A stretch of DNA of 64,000 nucleotides from Ailanthus altissimus. Lineage: Eukaryota; Streptophyta; Magnoliopsida; Sapindales; Simaroubaceae. The position numbers and the translations under genes were made by a program. Position 1 is the stretch's first letter. Every line of letters starts with the position of its first letter. The stretch covers positions 2,666,001-2,730,000 of the forward strand of contig OX327704.1 of assembly GCA_946807835.1 (NCBI GenBank). The letters are read 5' to 3'. Under the pieces are notes generated by a model. It was given only the letters and a program-made list of their open reading frames with translations. It had not been told where the DNA came from and did not search any database. This document shows, in pieces, positions 1 to 11,510 of this stretch.

Positions 1-1772
1 CTTTTCTCTTCACCTTGCCGAATTCTCCTCTCAAAATTGAATGAATGATTCAATTGTTTTGCCAAAATCAATTTTATTTATTCAACACTTTGATTAAACA
101 AAAGGAAGTGCTCCACCAATTTTATTGTTGATTTCCCACTTAGGATTAATTAATCAAGCACTAGATCAATGGCCACCTAAATTAATCTTTACCTAACAAA
201 TATAATTACTTTAATTATAATGGGTAAATAAATGGTCAACATTTAAGCCCCTCATTGTATTAAAATACAATGCCATGATAAACTTATTTTAATATTATCT
301 AATAATATAAAATTTAATTATTCAAAACAATTTTGAATAATTACTTTTTACCTTACTAATTTTTACTACCAAGGTTAAATGGTAAAAATAAGGTAAAATT
401 AAATCATGGAATAAATTTTACCACTTGTCAATATTCTATTAATTAATAACCCTTGTTAATTAATTGAGTGATTTACTTAACAATTAAGTCTTGACAAATG
501 TACATCCCAAGGGATCCTGAAACAATTATTTATTTTGTTGAAATTTATTGGATCGAATTAATTCAATCCAATCCGCTATCCTAGTGCGCAACGAGTACAC
601 TTTATATTGTGAGACTCTCTAGGTCTACACCTAATTTGTCATATGGAGCTCCTCTATACGTCTGTGAACGATGCCCCACACACACGCTACAGATATTAAA
701 AATTAGCATGTTAGATCATGCAAGTTGAGATTATTGCATATTAGTATAATCCTTCCATCATTTATATCCTTGAAGAGCAGAGATATAGATCATCACCTTC
801 AAATCTCTATTTGCTCAACCATGAACTTATCTCTAGATTTATAATTCATTAAACAATATCCATAAACACTGTTATGATATTATTTATTTCTCCGGAATAT
901 ATTTTCTTAAGTTTATGCTTACGGCCACAAAACTTTCTGAAATACAATCTCAGAGCATCATGACATACAACTCACTCATATGAGCTGATGGATCCCATAT
1001 CTATGCACACCAAACTCTATGAACATCGGACCATACCCAGCGACACCCAGCGGTTAGACCATGAAAGGTTTCTGACATGTGTAGAAGCAAAGCATGATGG
1101 ATCACTCACAAGCCCACTGTGGTGCTTAGGTCAAAGGACCACAAATACTACTCAACTTGGAAGACCTTCCATTGACGACTTTATGAGATGTCTATTGGAT
1201 GTCTTCGTGAGTCTGTTCAATATCCAGTCCTTATTGAATACCTTCATCTCTATACGAGCTTCCTACTAAGCTCATGGTTTGTTAATACTAACCATCTAGA
1301 CCATCCAGATATAGACATACACTAATCTACATTAATGGGTTCTACCGATAGATCCGCATCGATGAAATTAGATCACGAACATTGTGTTTGAGAACATACT
1401 TGCATAATGACATTTTTTAGCACCATCTATAACTCCTTACAGCTATGTCATTACTAATATATTCTCAGGTCATTGTCCCATTTCAGACAGCTCTAACTCT
1501 TTAGATTTCGCTAACTATATAAACATGCTAACTTTTAGCATCAATAACTCTTAGTATTTTTAACTATTAGCATTGCTAACTCTTAGCACTGATCTAAACT
1601 CCTTTAGACCAGATCTGAACTCCTTCAGATTATACAATGTCTAAAATATTACAAGCATCTTACCATTTAATAATAAATAATATTAACAATTTTATTAGAA
1701 ATGATAATTGTATAAATACTATCATTAAATATTTATACATTTTGGGATGGCACGTAAGCACAAATCCCAAAA
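1..1772 (-). repeat. LTR-like repeat, copy 1 (reverse orientation)
   Basis: From about position 509 to 1772 this matches 8330-9585 in the same orientation, with shared blocks such as the 'cacaacgagta..actttatattgtgagact' region and the stretch around 985-1130. Read on the minus strand, the right end is close to TGTTGGGATTTGTGC, which looks like the 5' end of a plant LTR. The right edge (about 1770) lies directly against the interior of a gypsy LTR, so this copy probably inserted there. The left end is not seen and may be beyond the window. The short reading frame at 988-1269 recurs in broken form in copy 2 and shows no domain, so I do not call it a gene. Confidence 0.6.
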
Positions 1773-1948
1773 ATATGTTTATATTATGTCAAAGTATATT
1801 TTGATATGAAATATGAAAGACATGCATTTAGGAATGTGAGCATGGACATTCAAGTTTGAAACCTTATACAATATTAATTATGAGTGCACATTATTGAATG
1901 AGTATAAGTTATGTCGTGTGTCAGATCTTTTAGGTCTGAGGCATGACA
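1773..1948 (+). repeat. Truncated, internally deleted 5' LTR
   Basis: Positions 1773-1848 match about 7241-7314 of the 3' LTR, and 1849-1948 match about 8229-8329. Compared with the 3' LTR, roughly 0.9 kb is missing in the middle and about 1.5 kb is missing upstream, where the reverse LTR-like copy 1 abuts. It ends in TGACA like the 3' LTR. Confidence 0.75.
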
Positions 1949-1956
1949 GCTTTTAG

Positions 1957-1969
1957 TGGTATCATAGCT
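1957..1969 (+). other. Primer-binding site of the gypsy element
   Basis: TGGTATCATAGCT lies 8 bp after the 5' LTR end. It differs little from TGGTATCAGAGC, the plant retrotransposon PBS complementary to the 3' end of initiator methionine tRNA. Confidence 0.75.
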
Positions 1970-2499
1970 AAAATATGATTCTGTAGACTTTTAAGTGTCG
2001 AGTCAAGGGAACCGAGTAGATGTCAAATCCTTAGGATTGTATTTGTAACTTTGTGGTGTAAATGTTTGACATCTTGCTTAAATTTTTGTATTATTTTGTG
2101 AAGATGAAACATTATTCAAAAGCTGCTAAGATTGTTGATATTATAGATAATGGTACTTTTGTGGATCTTAATGTTACCATCTAGGATTTTTTTAAAGTTG
2201 TGACTAATATGCTTAGCAAGTATGATGCCGAACATCTTATAATGATAATTTGCATGTCATAAAGCAAATTGAGATAAATTTCTCAATGTCAAAATATAGA
2301 GAAGTAGAGTATTGAAGACATCAATTGAAACAACTTTATTGAAATAGAAATCTTGCTAAAAAATGGAAAACAACAACAGTGGCAGCAACAAAATAACAGT
2401 AGAGGCTATAGACTGAGATTTAAATCTATTTTGCTCTTCATCTCACTGTCATGAGTAAACCAATCTAACTGATACAACGTTGATTAGACAGATGAATAA

Positions 2500-3085
2500 A
2501 AGACTGCAATTAATCAATCAATTGATCAACAGTTAGGGCAGAAATAAGAATCCGTCATGCTAGAAGTAGGATGAATTATCTTCCCGCTGCATTGTCAAGA
2601 AAAGATAACAACCCATTATAAAAACTATTAATATTTAACAAACCAATGAATTTTTGGTGGATTTGTAATTGTGTCCATGAGGCAATTTGAAAATTTTTCT
2701 CTAAAGTCCCGAGACCTCCTGGTAGAGCTATGAATGCATCTGCATGCCTAACCATTTGAGCCACTCGCTCGTGTATAGATAAGACTTGTAACTCATCCCC
2801 AACTATTTTTCCTACAATATTTTCAATAGCTAGAGGTTTTGGAATGATACCCAAAACTCGACTACCTTTATTGTGTGCAACGTTTAGCACAGACCCCATT
2901 AACCCATGGTTACCTTCTCTATATACTAAATGTATATTTCGCTCACTTAATACCTTACTAAGATTTTCTGCAACTTTTACAAACTCATCAGTATTTTCAG
3001 GGTTGGATCCACAAAAGACACAAATTTTTGTGAATCAATGAGCTGAGGTTTCCTCTATTGTTACGCTCACCCTAATCTTTGAATG
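2500..3085 (-). pseudogene. LOG-like (cytokinin riboside 5'-monophosphate phosphoribohydrolase) pseudogene, intron-less
   Basis: Reading leftwards from about 3085, one frame gives the LOG Rossmann-fold landmarks in order: CVFCGS near the N terminus, a degraded glycine-rich loop ending HGLMG, then the family signature PGGLGTLE, then WTQLQIHQK, and a C-terminal segment resembling the usual end of LOG proteins. Intact LOG enzymes cut the ribose-phosphate from cytokinin nucleotides to release active cytokinin. This copy has in-frame stops at 3035-3037, 2576-2578 and further left, and no obvious start codon. The signature reads TLEK where TLEE is usual. LOG genes of known plants are split by several introns, but here the coding match is continuous, so an RNA-derived copy is likely. 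No poly-A remnant is visible. It lies inside the gypsy element, antisense to it. Confidence 0.8.
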
Positions 3086-3489
3086 TTTTCGAGTTTGTAT
3101 AAGGATGCGAAAACAATGTATTTATAAAAAAAAAATTAATAACAGTTGTTGAGCATATGTGTAAGTATGTTCAAGTATATATTTTTCTCTATTCTTGTGA
3201 GGCAAAAAGAAAATAATGGGTTTTATTTTATCATATATAAGGGACAATAGGCCGTAAAATTTTGAATAAATATTTGTTGATATTTAAGTGTGATAACGTT
3301 GTGTCGGAAGCATGATGAGTTAGGTAAAATGATTAAGAAAAGTCAAATAAAGACTTATTTTATAGACTTAGGGACCTTGCCGTCTTGGCACTAATGGCCG
3401 ACAATGTATTTATGACTTGAAGACTTTTTGGGCTAACATCTGGACTTTTGGACTTGAAGCCAAATTAACTTTAATAATTATAAGAATTT

Positions 3490-4800
3490 TTATGGTCCTA
3501 ACATAGAATTTTTGGCCGATATATTAAAAACAGACATGATATAAAGATAAAGTACACTTGACATAAAGATAAAGTACACTTGACATAAAGATAAAGCAAA
3601 AGCACTCCTATTATGATTAACTGCTAAATGATGAGTATCTTGAATTATCACCATTGTATCCTTGGGTAAAGTCATTGAATTAAGCCTAGAAACTTCTCGT
3701 GTCTAGTGATGTGTACATTGAGCTGGTTCTCATCAATGCAGTTGCTTCTCTTTGGACTTCGTTGTCAGTTGGATAAGGTTAGGAATCTTAGAATAATGAT
3801 AAAGTCAAGTTAGGTTGGTGAGATGTTTCATCAATCTGTATGTGGTCGCCTAGCACACTGGGCTGTGGAAAGTTGCCCAAGTTTAGAGGAAGTTCATTTG
3901 GATTTGAAAAGTAGTGATGGTGTCTAGAGTAGTCAGTCTCTCTTTGATGTGATAGAGCGGCACGGATCTGGTTTCTGTGAAAAATGAAATTTGCATTATT
4001 CATTCTTTCAGAAAAGTCTAATGGTACATTCTCCCAAGGTGCTTGGTTATTTGGTTTTCTTCTGCCAAGACCTTTTCAAATGCTCCGAGCTCCATTTTGT
4101 GTTCTTCTTGGAATAACTTCAAAGAGTATGGAAATGTGAAATAATCTTTAATAGTATGGTAGTAATGAATCTCATGGTTTGAGGCTATCATTCCTTTTCT
4201 TTGGAGTAATAGGACTGTATGCAGATGTCTGGGATTGACTGAACTGTTTATGTGCCTATACAACATGTGTTGTAACTTGCTATTCCACCGAGATTTTGGA
4301 TAAAACCATTGGAGAAAAATGCATACAGGATTTCTTGTTCATATTGCTGTATCAGGTCCAGAGTATTTTGTAATGGAAGCTCCATTACAATGATGTATAG
4401 ATCCAATGGATACCAGAGTAGGTAAAGGACAGATTTTGACCATTTTTGGAGATGAGTGATTCGATAGAAATGGAAAAATGGGTAATCTATATTAAAAAGA
4501 GGACCGTCGATTACAGAGTAACCATGCTCTTAAACTGCCTCTATTGCATAATGTTGGATTAATTCTTTAGCTGCTGAGTGAAGTGTTTTGGTTAGAATAA
4601 GCTCTGGGAGTTCAGGAGGAGTAAAAGGTATTGAAGGAGTGACTGTGAAGTTACTCATCATAAATATGGTAAGAGGGTTGGTTTTCTTTATTGCTAGAAA
4701 AGTGATTGTGATGTTTAAGCTATTTATAAAGTTTCGTGAAATAAAATCAGCAATCATTTTGTCCTTTCCTTTTTCTTGGATGACGTTAAAGGAATAGTTG
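3490..4800 (-). pseudogene. Reverse-strand retroelement or pararetrovirus-like fragment, broken
   Basis: Several minus-strand reading frames (4530-4757, 4018-4266, 3788-4003) lie in a row, separated by stops and frame changes. The segment near 4740-4760 reads ADFISR, which resembles the end of the RNase H domain of plant retroelements and caulimovirus-type polyproteins. The rest is polar and rich in His, Gln and Asn, and I do not recognise it. It could be an endogenous pararetrovirus relic or part of another LTR element. It is clearly not functional, and the assignment is weak. Confidence 0.3.
3535..3600. repeat. 22-bp tandem repeat, about 3 copies
   Basis: The unit gacataaagataaagtaca (plus ctt) is repeated nearly perfectly within the gypsy interior. 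Confidence 0.85.
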
Positions 4801-5559
4801 AAAAATCATTTTTGCCATCGCAGTAATTATGCTAGTATAATCTTTTCTGTTTGAAACTGAGCATATTAAGAAAAGCAAACATGTCAATCTCAATGAGAAA
4901 ATGATGTTCAATAAGATGGACTATGTTTGAAATAGTTAAAGTAAGAGATATAATGTTGAGATCTATAGTTTAAGAATTAATTGAACTAAAGTTCTTTCTA
5001 TTAAAGTTGATTTCTGATCATTTAAGATAATGCATTCAATATTCTAATTTGAAACTTTAGATTTGAATGACAACTTAGTTGTGTAAAATGCTAAATTATT
5101 TTTGTTTTGAGAATGATATCAAGGTAATAAATGATATTATGACACATGAGTACATGTTGAAGGGATTAAAATTTTCAGAGAAGTTAAGAATTATTTTTAA
5201 GATATTAGTATGGGTATTCTACATCTATGTCATTCTTTAATGAATAAAAGGTAAAGAGTATAGATGCCCATTAAATATTGAACGAATGGGTGAAAAGAAT
5301 AAAAATACGTGTATAAATTTTATAATTAAACTCAATATTTATTGGTCCATTTGAGACCTTTGAAGGCACAGATGATGTGGTTGATCAACTTTTTCTTTCG
5401 CGTTATTTTTATAAATTCATAATGTGTGTCATGTGTTTATTTTATGGATATATGTTTCGTACTCCTCTCATATACTAAGCTATGAGCCAACTTAAAAATA
5501 ATCTATCATATGAATGAATATTTATTAGGATTTTGGACCAAAATGAGCAAATTCTATGT

Positions 5560-5712
5560 GCCAAAAAAATTACTTTGTAAAGGTTTTATGGAGAAACCAT
5601 ACAGTTAAAGAGGCAACTTAAAAACGGAAAGAGGAAATGAGATCTAAGTATCCTCATTTATTTGCTTAAGTCATGAATTTCGAGGACGAAATTCTTATAA
5701 GGATGGGAGAAT
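5560..5712 (+). pseudogene. C-terminal integrase tail of the gypsy pol gene
   Basis: In one frame, with two in-frame stops, the translation contains KVLWRNHTVKEAT, then EEMRSKYPHLF, then NFEDEILIRMGEL directly before the 3' LTR. This is the conserved end of Tekay/Del-type polyproteins. The polypurine tract ggatgggagaat overlaps its last codons. Confidence 0.8.
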
Positions 5713-8329
5713 TGTAGTAACCACTTATCCACAACCGAAAAAAATAAATATTTGTACTTATATAATATTCATATTTTATTTGTGTATGGATGATACTTAA
5801 TTTATGTATTGTTATTAGTATTGTTTGTATAGATTAAGGACATATTATTAATATTGGATTTATTTGCAAGATTTTAGATTTATTTTAGGGACCAAATTGT
5901 AATACTTTAAAAGTTAAGTTAATTTGTAAATACTAAAAGTTAGCCTCTTAGTATAAAAAATACATATTTTAAACCCTAATTTACTTATTTTTTGTCTAGC
6001 CACCTCTTTTAGAGTGAGAAAAGAGAGAAAGAGATGGGAGAGAAAGAGAAGAGGAAGAAGAAATTTAGAATTTTAAGCTTTAAAAGGTATATTATAATCC
6101 TTTCTTAGTTTCTTGGTGTTAATTAAGTTAATTCCTTTTAGTTTTGATTTCTGTAAATATGTACAATTGAGGACTTGATGTGGATTTTGTAAGATATATT
6201 GAGAATTGATGATGATTATGTAAATAACTTGATAAATCATGATGAATTTACAGAATTTTTATTTGATAGTCTCTTGATCCGAGAATTTTATAAATTGTTG
6301 TGCTTCTATTCTGATTTTTTTTTTTTACAATATGAAAATACACATGTCTAGAATAATTTGAGACTTTGAATCGATTGAAAATTTCAGAAATCGAATTTTT
6401 AGTGAATTTACCAAAATGACCTTGAAATTATAGAAATTTCCTGTGTTAACAGTATAATACAGTGACAAATAATTTTTGATCTGCTGAATGATCTTCAAAA
6501 AATTACGAATTTTTAGAATATGATAAATTTATATGTCTAATATAATATACTCATAATTGAAAATTTAGATCAATGTAGTTAAATTGTTATGATTTCTTAA
6601 AGTGTATCAGCTCATTGTAGTATTTGATTAATAGATTTTTAAAGCTATAGAATAAAATAGTTTTAAAATACTTGTGGCAGGTATTTTGAAGTAAACCTTT
6701 TATCATGAATTGAGATATGTGTCACGAGTAATCTGTGGTAGTTTTATAATCTTTGATTTAGTATATGAATTTATAAAATTAGGAGACTGAATATTGTTCA
6801 GTAAATATCTTAATCCCGCCAGGATAATAGTTTGGATTTGATGGTGTTTATGAAATGGATTGTATAGAAATTATAATATAGTATTCATATATAAGATGTA
6901 TATATGAGTTAAGAATGATATAATCTGATTTTAAAGTAATTGGACATCATTTGATATATAAGAAAATTTTGTTAGGTGTAAGTGGTCAGAATGATAGGTT
7001 TTGAGAAACCAAGTAATTAGACCAATTCGATGTGATAAGTGTAATATGTATAATTGTGTAAGCTATTAAAGTGTTTTGTGTAAATGGTGAGGCTTGTGAA
7101 AGGATTAATCTCCATTGATAGGATAAGAAAAATTAAGCCTTGTACCCAAAAGTGCTAAAAGGTAAGTATACTAGACTTTCACTAAAATCACAATAAACAT
7201 AGTAATTGTTTATGCATAAATTTGTGAATGTCCCTTGTAATATGTTTATATTATGTCAAATTATATTTTGATATGAAATGTGAAAGACATGTGTTTATAA
7301 ATATGAGCATGGACATACATGAGATATGTGTTTTTGAAAGTGAGCTTTCAAAATAAAATGTGTTTAACAAAGAAAGCTTTTGAAGTGTAATATGTCCATG
7401 AGAAATATTTTGTGTTTTGAGGATGCTTGAACTCACTATTGCCTTAGTAGGCATCTTATGTGATTTGTGGAGCCTTTATGTGTGGCATTTCCTTCTGAAT
7501 TGGTATATGTTATGTGTTCCATATGTAGGGAGGATCCTATTAGTACCTAAAGGAAGATTGAGTCATCATATTCATGTGGTTGCGTATTGGTATATATGAG
7601 AGGACTCATCGATGATCAGGGTGAGGATTTGACTCTTACCTTCGAGCATGAGTATTATATATGTGTAATTTAAACCTCACTTGTACTATTCCTCTCATAT
7701 GGTATGTCACCTACGAGTGACACTTGGCTCATTATATGATATGTGATATGGAAGTCCTACTAAGTAGTAGTTGAGTGATGGTATTCCTATTATATGTTTT
7801 GAAAGAATGTGTAAGTGCTTACCTGACATATGATTTGATAAGATTTTGATTTTGATTTATCACGACATATTATACATATGCATTGTGTATATATATATGT
7901 ATTTATATTTTGATATATGAAAAACTAGTATGCTTACTGAGTTTTATACTTATTATAGTTTATGGTGATTTCAGGTAAATAAGGTACATGTGTGCTTAGC
8001 GGATTTGGAAAGGCTTATGCTATCCCTTGGGTTCCCTAAGTTGCTAGGTTGCTAAGAGTTTCATTTGTGGACACGTAGTTTAAAATATTTGATTTATCCG
8101 TATTGACTAAAGACCTATGTATTATTTTATTAAATGTGGTTGTATTTGGTTTATGTTTCACCAAGTATGGTCATGGGTTGATTTTTTTAATGAACCTACT
8201 AGCAACTTACTAAGGATTCATGTGTATAATTCAAGTTTGAAACCTTATACAATATTAATTATGAGTACACATTATTGAATGAGTGTAAGTTATGTCGTAT
8301 GTTAGATCTTTTGGGTCTGGGGTGTGACA
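5713..8329 (+). repeat. 3' LTR of the gypsy element (2617 bp)
   Basis: It starts TGTAGTAACC just after the polypurine tract and ends GTGTGACA. A TATA-like stretch (tataaaaaatac, near 5953) and a following purine-rich leader (6017-6070) would fit an LTR promoter. Its ends match the remnant 5' LTR at 1773-1948. The ORFs at 7251-7599 are chance frames within it. Confidence 0.75.
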
Positions 8330-9585
8330 CGAGGAACCCTGAAACATATTTTCAGTTTGCTAAAATTTCTAGATGGAACTGTTCAATCCATTATGCTGCC
8401 CTAGTGCACAACGAGTATACTTTATATTGTGAGACTTTCTAGGTCCATGCCTGAATTGTCATATTGAACTCCTTCATACGTCCGTGAACGATGCCCCACA
8501 CACACGTTACGGATATTACAAAGCGGCGCATTAGACAATACAAGCTGAGGTTATAACATATTCATATAATTCCTCTATCATTTATATCTAGGTAGAGCAG
8601 AGATATAGATCAACACCGTTAAATCTCTATATGCCCGACCGAAAGCTTATCTCTAGAATTGTATTTCAATAAATAATATTTCTAAATAGTTTTCTAATAT
8701 TATTTATCCCTAGAGTTAAACTATTTTTCCGAGAATTACTACTTATGGCATAAGACTTTTTGAAATATAATCTTAGAGCCCTAGGATATAATACTCACCC
8801 AAATGAGCTAATGGATCCTATATCTATGCACACTGAACTCAATGAGCATCGAACCATACCTAGCGACACCCAACGATTAGATCATGAAAGGTTTCTGATA
8901 TGTGTGAAACCAAAGTATGGTGGATCACTCACAAGCCCACCATGGCACTCAGGTCAAAGGACCATGAATACTACTTAACTCGAAAGATCCTCCATTGATG
9001 GCTTTATGAGATGTCTAAATGAGATCTATGTGAGTCAGTCCAGTATTCAATCTTTACTGAATACTTGTATCTTTATACAAGTTTTTACTAAACTCATGGT
9101 TTACTAAGATTAACCATCTGAACCATCCAGATATAGATATAGACCGATCTATATATTTATTAAGGTATTCTCTGACAGACCAGCATCAGTGAAAATAGAT
9201 CAGGAATATAATATTTGAGAACATATTTGCATAATGACATTTCCTAGCACTATTTGCAACTCTTTGCAACTATGTCATTACTAATATATTCTTAGGTCTT
9301 TGTCCCATTTCAGACAAGGCTTTAACTCTTTAGATATCGCTGACTCTTATAACCTGATAATTCTTATCAATGTCAATTTTTAGTAGTTACAACTTTCAGT
9401 GTTGCTAATTCTTAGTACTGATCTAAACTCATTGAACTCTTTTAGATCGTACAATGTCTGATACGTTACAAGCATCTTACCATATATAAAATATAATTAG
9501 CGATGTAATGAAATGATAATACTAGTATAAATATTATACAAATATTGATACATAAAAGGATGGCACGTAAGTACAAATCCCAACA
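8330..9585 (-). repeat. LTR-like repeat, copy 2 (reverse orientation)
   Basis: This is the same family and orientation as 509-1772. It begins immediately after the gypsy 3' LTR. On the minus strand its right edge reads TGTTGGGATTTGTACTTACG, a plausible LTR start. The frame at 8760-8978 matches the one at 988-1269 with changes and stops. The gypsy element may have landed in this older LTR. Confidence 0.6.
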
Positions 9586-9596
9586 TTTACTTAGGT

Positions 9597-9635
9597 GATA
9601 TTGCTTGTTTATGTGCTTCCGCTTCAATAATCCTT
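9597..9635 (+). repeat. Copia LTR-end fragment (about 35 bp match)
   Basis: The sequence attgcttgtttatgtgctt followed by ccgcttcaa is the reverse complement of the outer end of the copia LTR at 18079, so a related LTR terminus seems to be left here. The match is short. Confidence 0.4.
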
Positions 9636-9904
9636 AACAGATCAACTATAAAGAAGATCCTCGACAAATCAACTATGAGCTACAGGTAAGGGTACTTCTG
9701 AAAAAGATCTTGATGTTGTTGATTTCTCTAATGAGTCGTCGAAAGGATAGGTTTTGAGCCTCCTATTCTTTTCCCTTTTGTAATAAAAAAAAATGTAATA
9801 CATAAATGACATTTTAATAATGAAAAGTAGTTTTTTAGTTTATAATTTTGTTAAGTGATGATTCCTTTGTTAATTTTCAATGATGATTTTTTTATAACAC
9901 TACA

Positions 9905-10503
9905 TTCAAGGTGGGCTGACCCACGATTCCATGATTATTTCAAAGGATTTTGATAATGGCGCTTCCAAAGGAAATGTGACCTATGGGTTAACGATCCTTT
10001 TAAGAAAGATTTTTTTATGACGACGCTTTTAAAGAATGGTGATTTACGGATCCACGATCTTTTCAGAAAAGATTTCTAATAAACAATGCTTCAAATGGTG
10101 ACTTGTAAGTCCACGATCCTTCAAATAAAGATTCTATTAATAGTGCTTTTAAGGAAAAGGTCCCGCATGTCCAATATTCTTCCAAAAAAGATTTTTTGAT
10201 AATGGTGATTCAAAGAAAAGGCAACCCTTAGACCTATGATCTTTCCGAGGAATAAATTCTAATAATGGTGCTTTCATAGAAGGGTGACTCATGAGTCCAC
10301 GATCCTTCCAAGGAAGTTTTTCTTATAATGGTTTTGCCAAGGAAGATTTTTCTAATAACAACATTTCCATAGAAGGGTGACCCTTGGGTCCATGATTCTT
10401 CCAAGGTAGATTTTTCTAATAACGATACTTTTAAGGAAGGGTGACTCGCAAGTCCATGATCCTTCTAAAGAAGATTTTCTAATAACATCGGTTCTATGGA
10501 AAG
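9905..10503. repeat. Degenerate minisatellite, about 62-bp unit (first block)
   Basis: Roughly nine diverged units of 59-65 bp each carry 'gtgac..tgrgtccacgatcctt', then 'aargaagattttct(a)ataa', then 'gcttc'. No reading frame stays open. The array is interrupted by the element at 10504-11389 and resumes at 11398. Confidence 0.75.
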
Positions 10504-11389
10504 TAAGAATGGGCACGATCCGATTCGATTTGATTTTTTTTAAAATTGAACTGAACCGGTCTGATTCAATTTTTTGAATAAATAAAAATTGAAATTGGCT
10601 TTTTTCGATTCAGTGTTTTCAATTTTTTGGCTTTTTTAATTTTTTTTAATTTTAAATTGTGGGCTTTTTTTAATTCATTTGTCCAAATAATTTAGTAGAT
10701 CATTGTAATTTATTTTTTTATATTTTCATTACACGTTACATAAATCACTAAATTTGTTCTTATATATTATATAAGTCTTTAAAAATTAAATTGTCTAAAT
10801 TAATATATATTATACGTTACATTACACGTTATATATTATATAATAAAAAGATTTATTACACATTAATTTATTCTTATATATTATATAAGTCTATAAAAAT
10901 TAAGTTGACTAAATTATTATATATTACACGTTACATTACACGTTATATATTATATAATCAAAAAAATATTTCATTAGATGTTACATAAACTACTAAATTT
11001 ATTTTTATATATTATATAAGTCTTTAAAAATTTGAGCTATTTTTTGAGTTTTTTTCGTTTTTTTATTTTAAATTGTAGGCTTTTTAATCTATTTGTCTAA
11101 ATAATTTAGTAAATTATTTTTTGACCTAATTTTTGGGTCTATTTCATATTAATATAATTACAGTTTATTTAATTTGAGATAACTTTAAAATTTTTATTAA
11201 CATAATTACAAAAAATAGGTTAAATTGGTTCGGTTATTTTTTTGAAAAAAACAAACCGGAACCAAACCAGATCAGTCAATTTATTTAAAAATAAAATGGA
11301 ACCAATTTTTTAAAAGAAAAATCGAACTGAACCGAACCGGCCAGCTCAGTTCGATTTTTCTATTTGCCAATTTATTTTACCCACCCTTA
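10504..11389. mobile_element. Non-autonomous hAT-like element in the minisatellite
   Basis: The ends are inverted: TAAGAATGGGCA on the left, and TAAGGGTGGG as the complement of the right end. Subterminal 'gattcgatttgattttt' and 'ccgaaccgg' blocks are also inverted. Flanking 8-mers atggaaag (10496-10503) and ataaaaag (11390-11397) agree at 6 of 8 positions, as an old hAT-type target duplication would. Removing the insert restores a continuous minisatellite unit. Inside are two to three tandem AT-rich units of about 114-131 bp (10757, 10871, 11002). The reading frame at 10791-10988 comes from this repeat and is not a gene. Confidence 0.65.
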
Positions 11390-11397
11390 ATAAAAAG

Positions 11398-11510
11398 GTG
11401 ACTTGCGGGTCCACAATCCTTTCAGTAAAGGTTTTCTTTTATAATCATGCTTCTAAGGAAGGGTGACCTATAGATCCACAATCCTTTCAATGAGGATTCT
11501 GACATTGGAA
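11398..11510. repeat. Minisatellite, second block
   Basis: About two further units of the ~62-bp repeat at 9905-10503 continue directly after the inserted element. Confidence 0.7.

Larger units (their letters stand above)
1770..8329 (+). mobile_element. Degenerate Ty3-gypsy (Tekay/Del-type) LTR retrotransposon
   Basis: The parts appear in order: a truncated 5' LTR ending TGACA (1948), an initiator-Met-tRNA-type primer-binding site (1957-1969), a heavily decayed interior, the typical chromovirus integrase tail with in-frame stops (about 5560-5712), a purine-rich tract, and a full 3' LTR (5713-8329, TG...CA, 2.6 kb). The long LTR and the tail motif NFEDEILI are what one expects of the Tekay/Del lineage. 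No intact gag or pol remains, so it cannot move by itself. The interior carries reverse-strand passengers, a LOG pseudogene and another retroelement fragment. Confidence 0.75.

Noticed and set aside
988..1269. 93-codon reading frame as a possible gene
   Set aside because: It lies in a repeated LTR-like sequence, and the homologous frame at 8760-8978 is broken. No domain.
9905..10503. CRISPR-like regular repeats
   Set aside because: Units are diverged over their whole length, spacers are not unique, and the genome is a plant's. It is a minisatellite.
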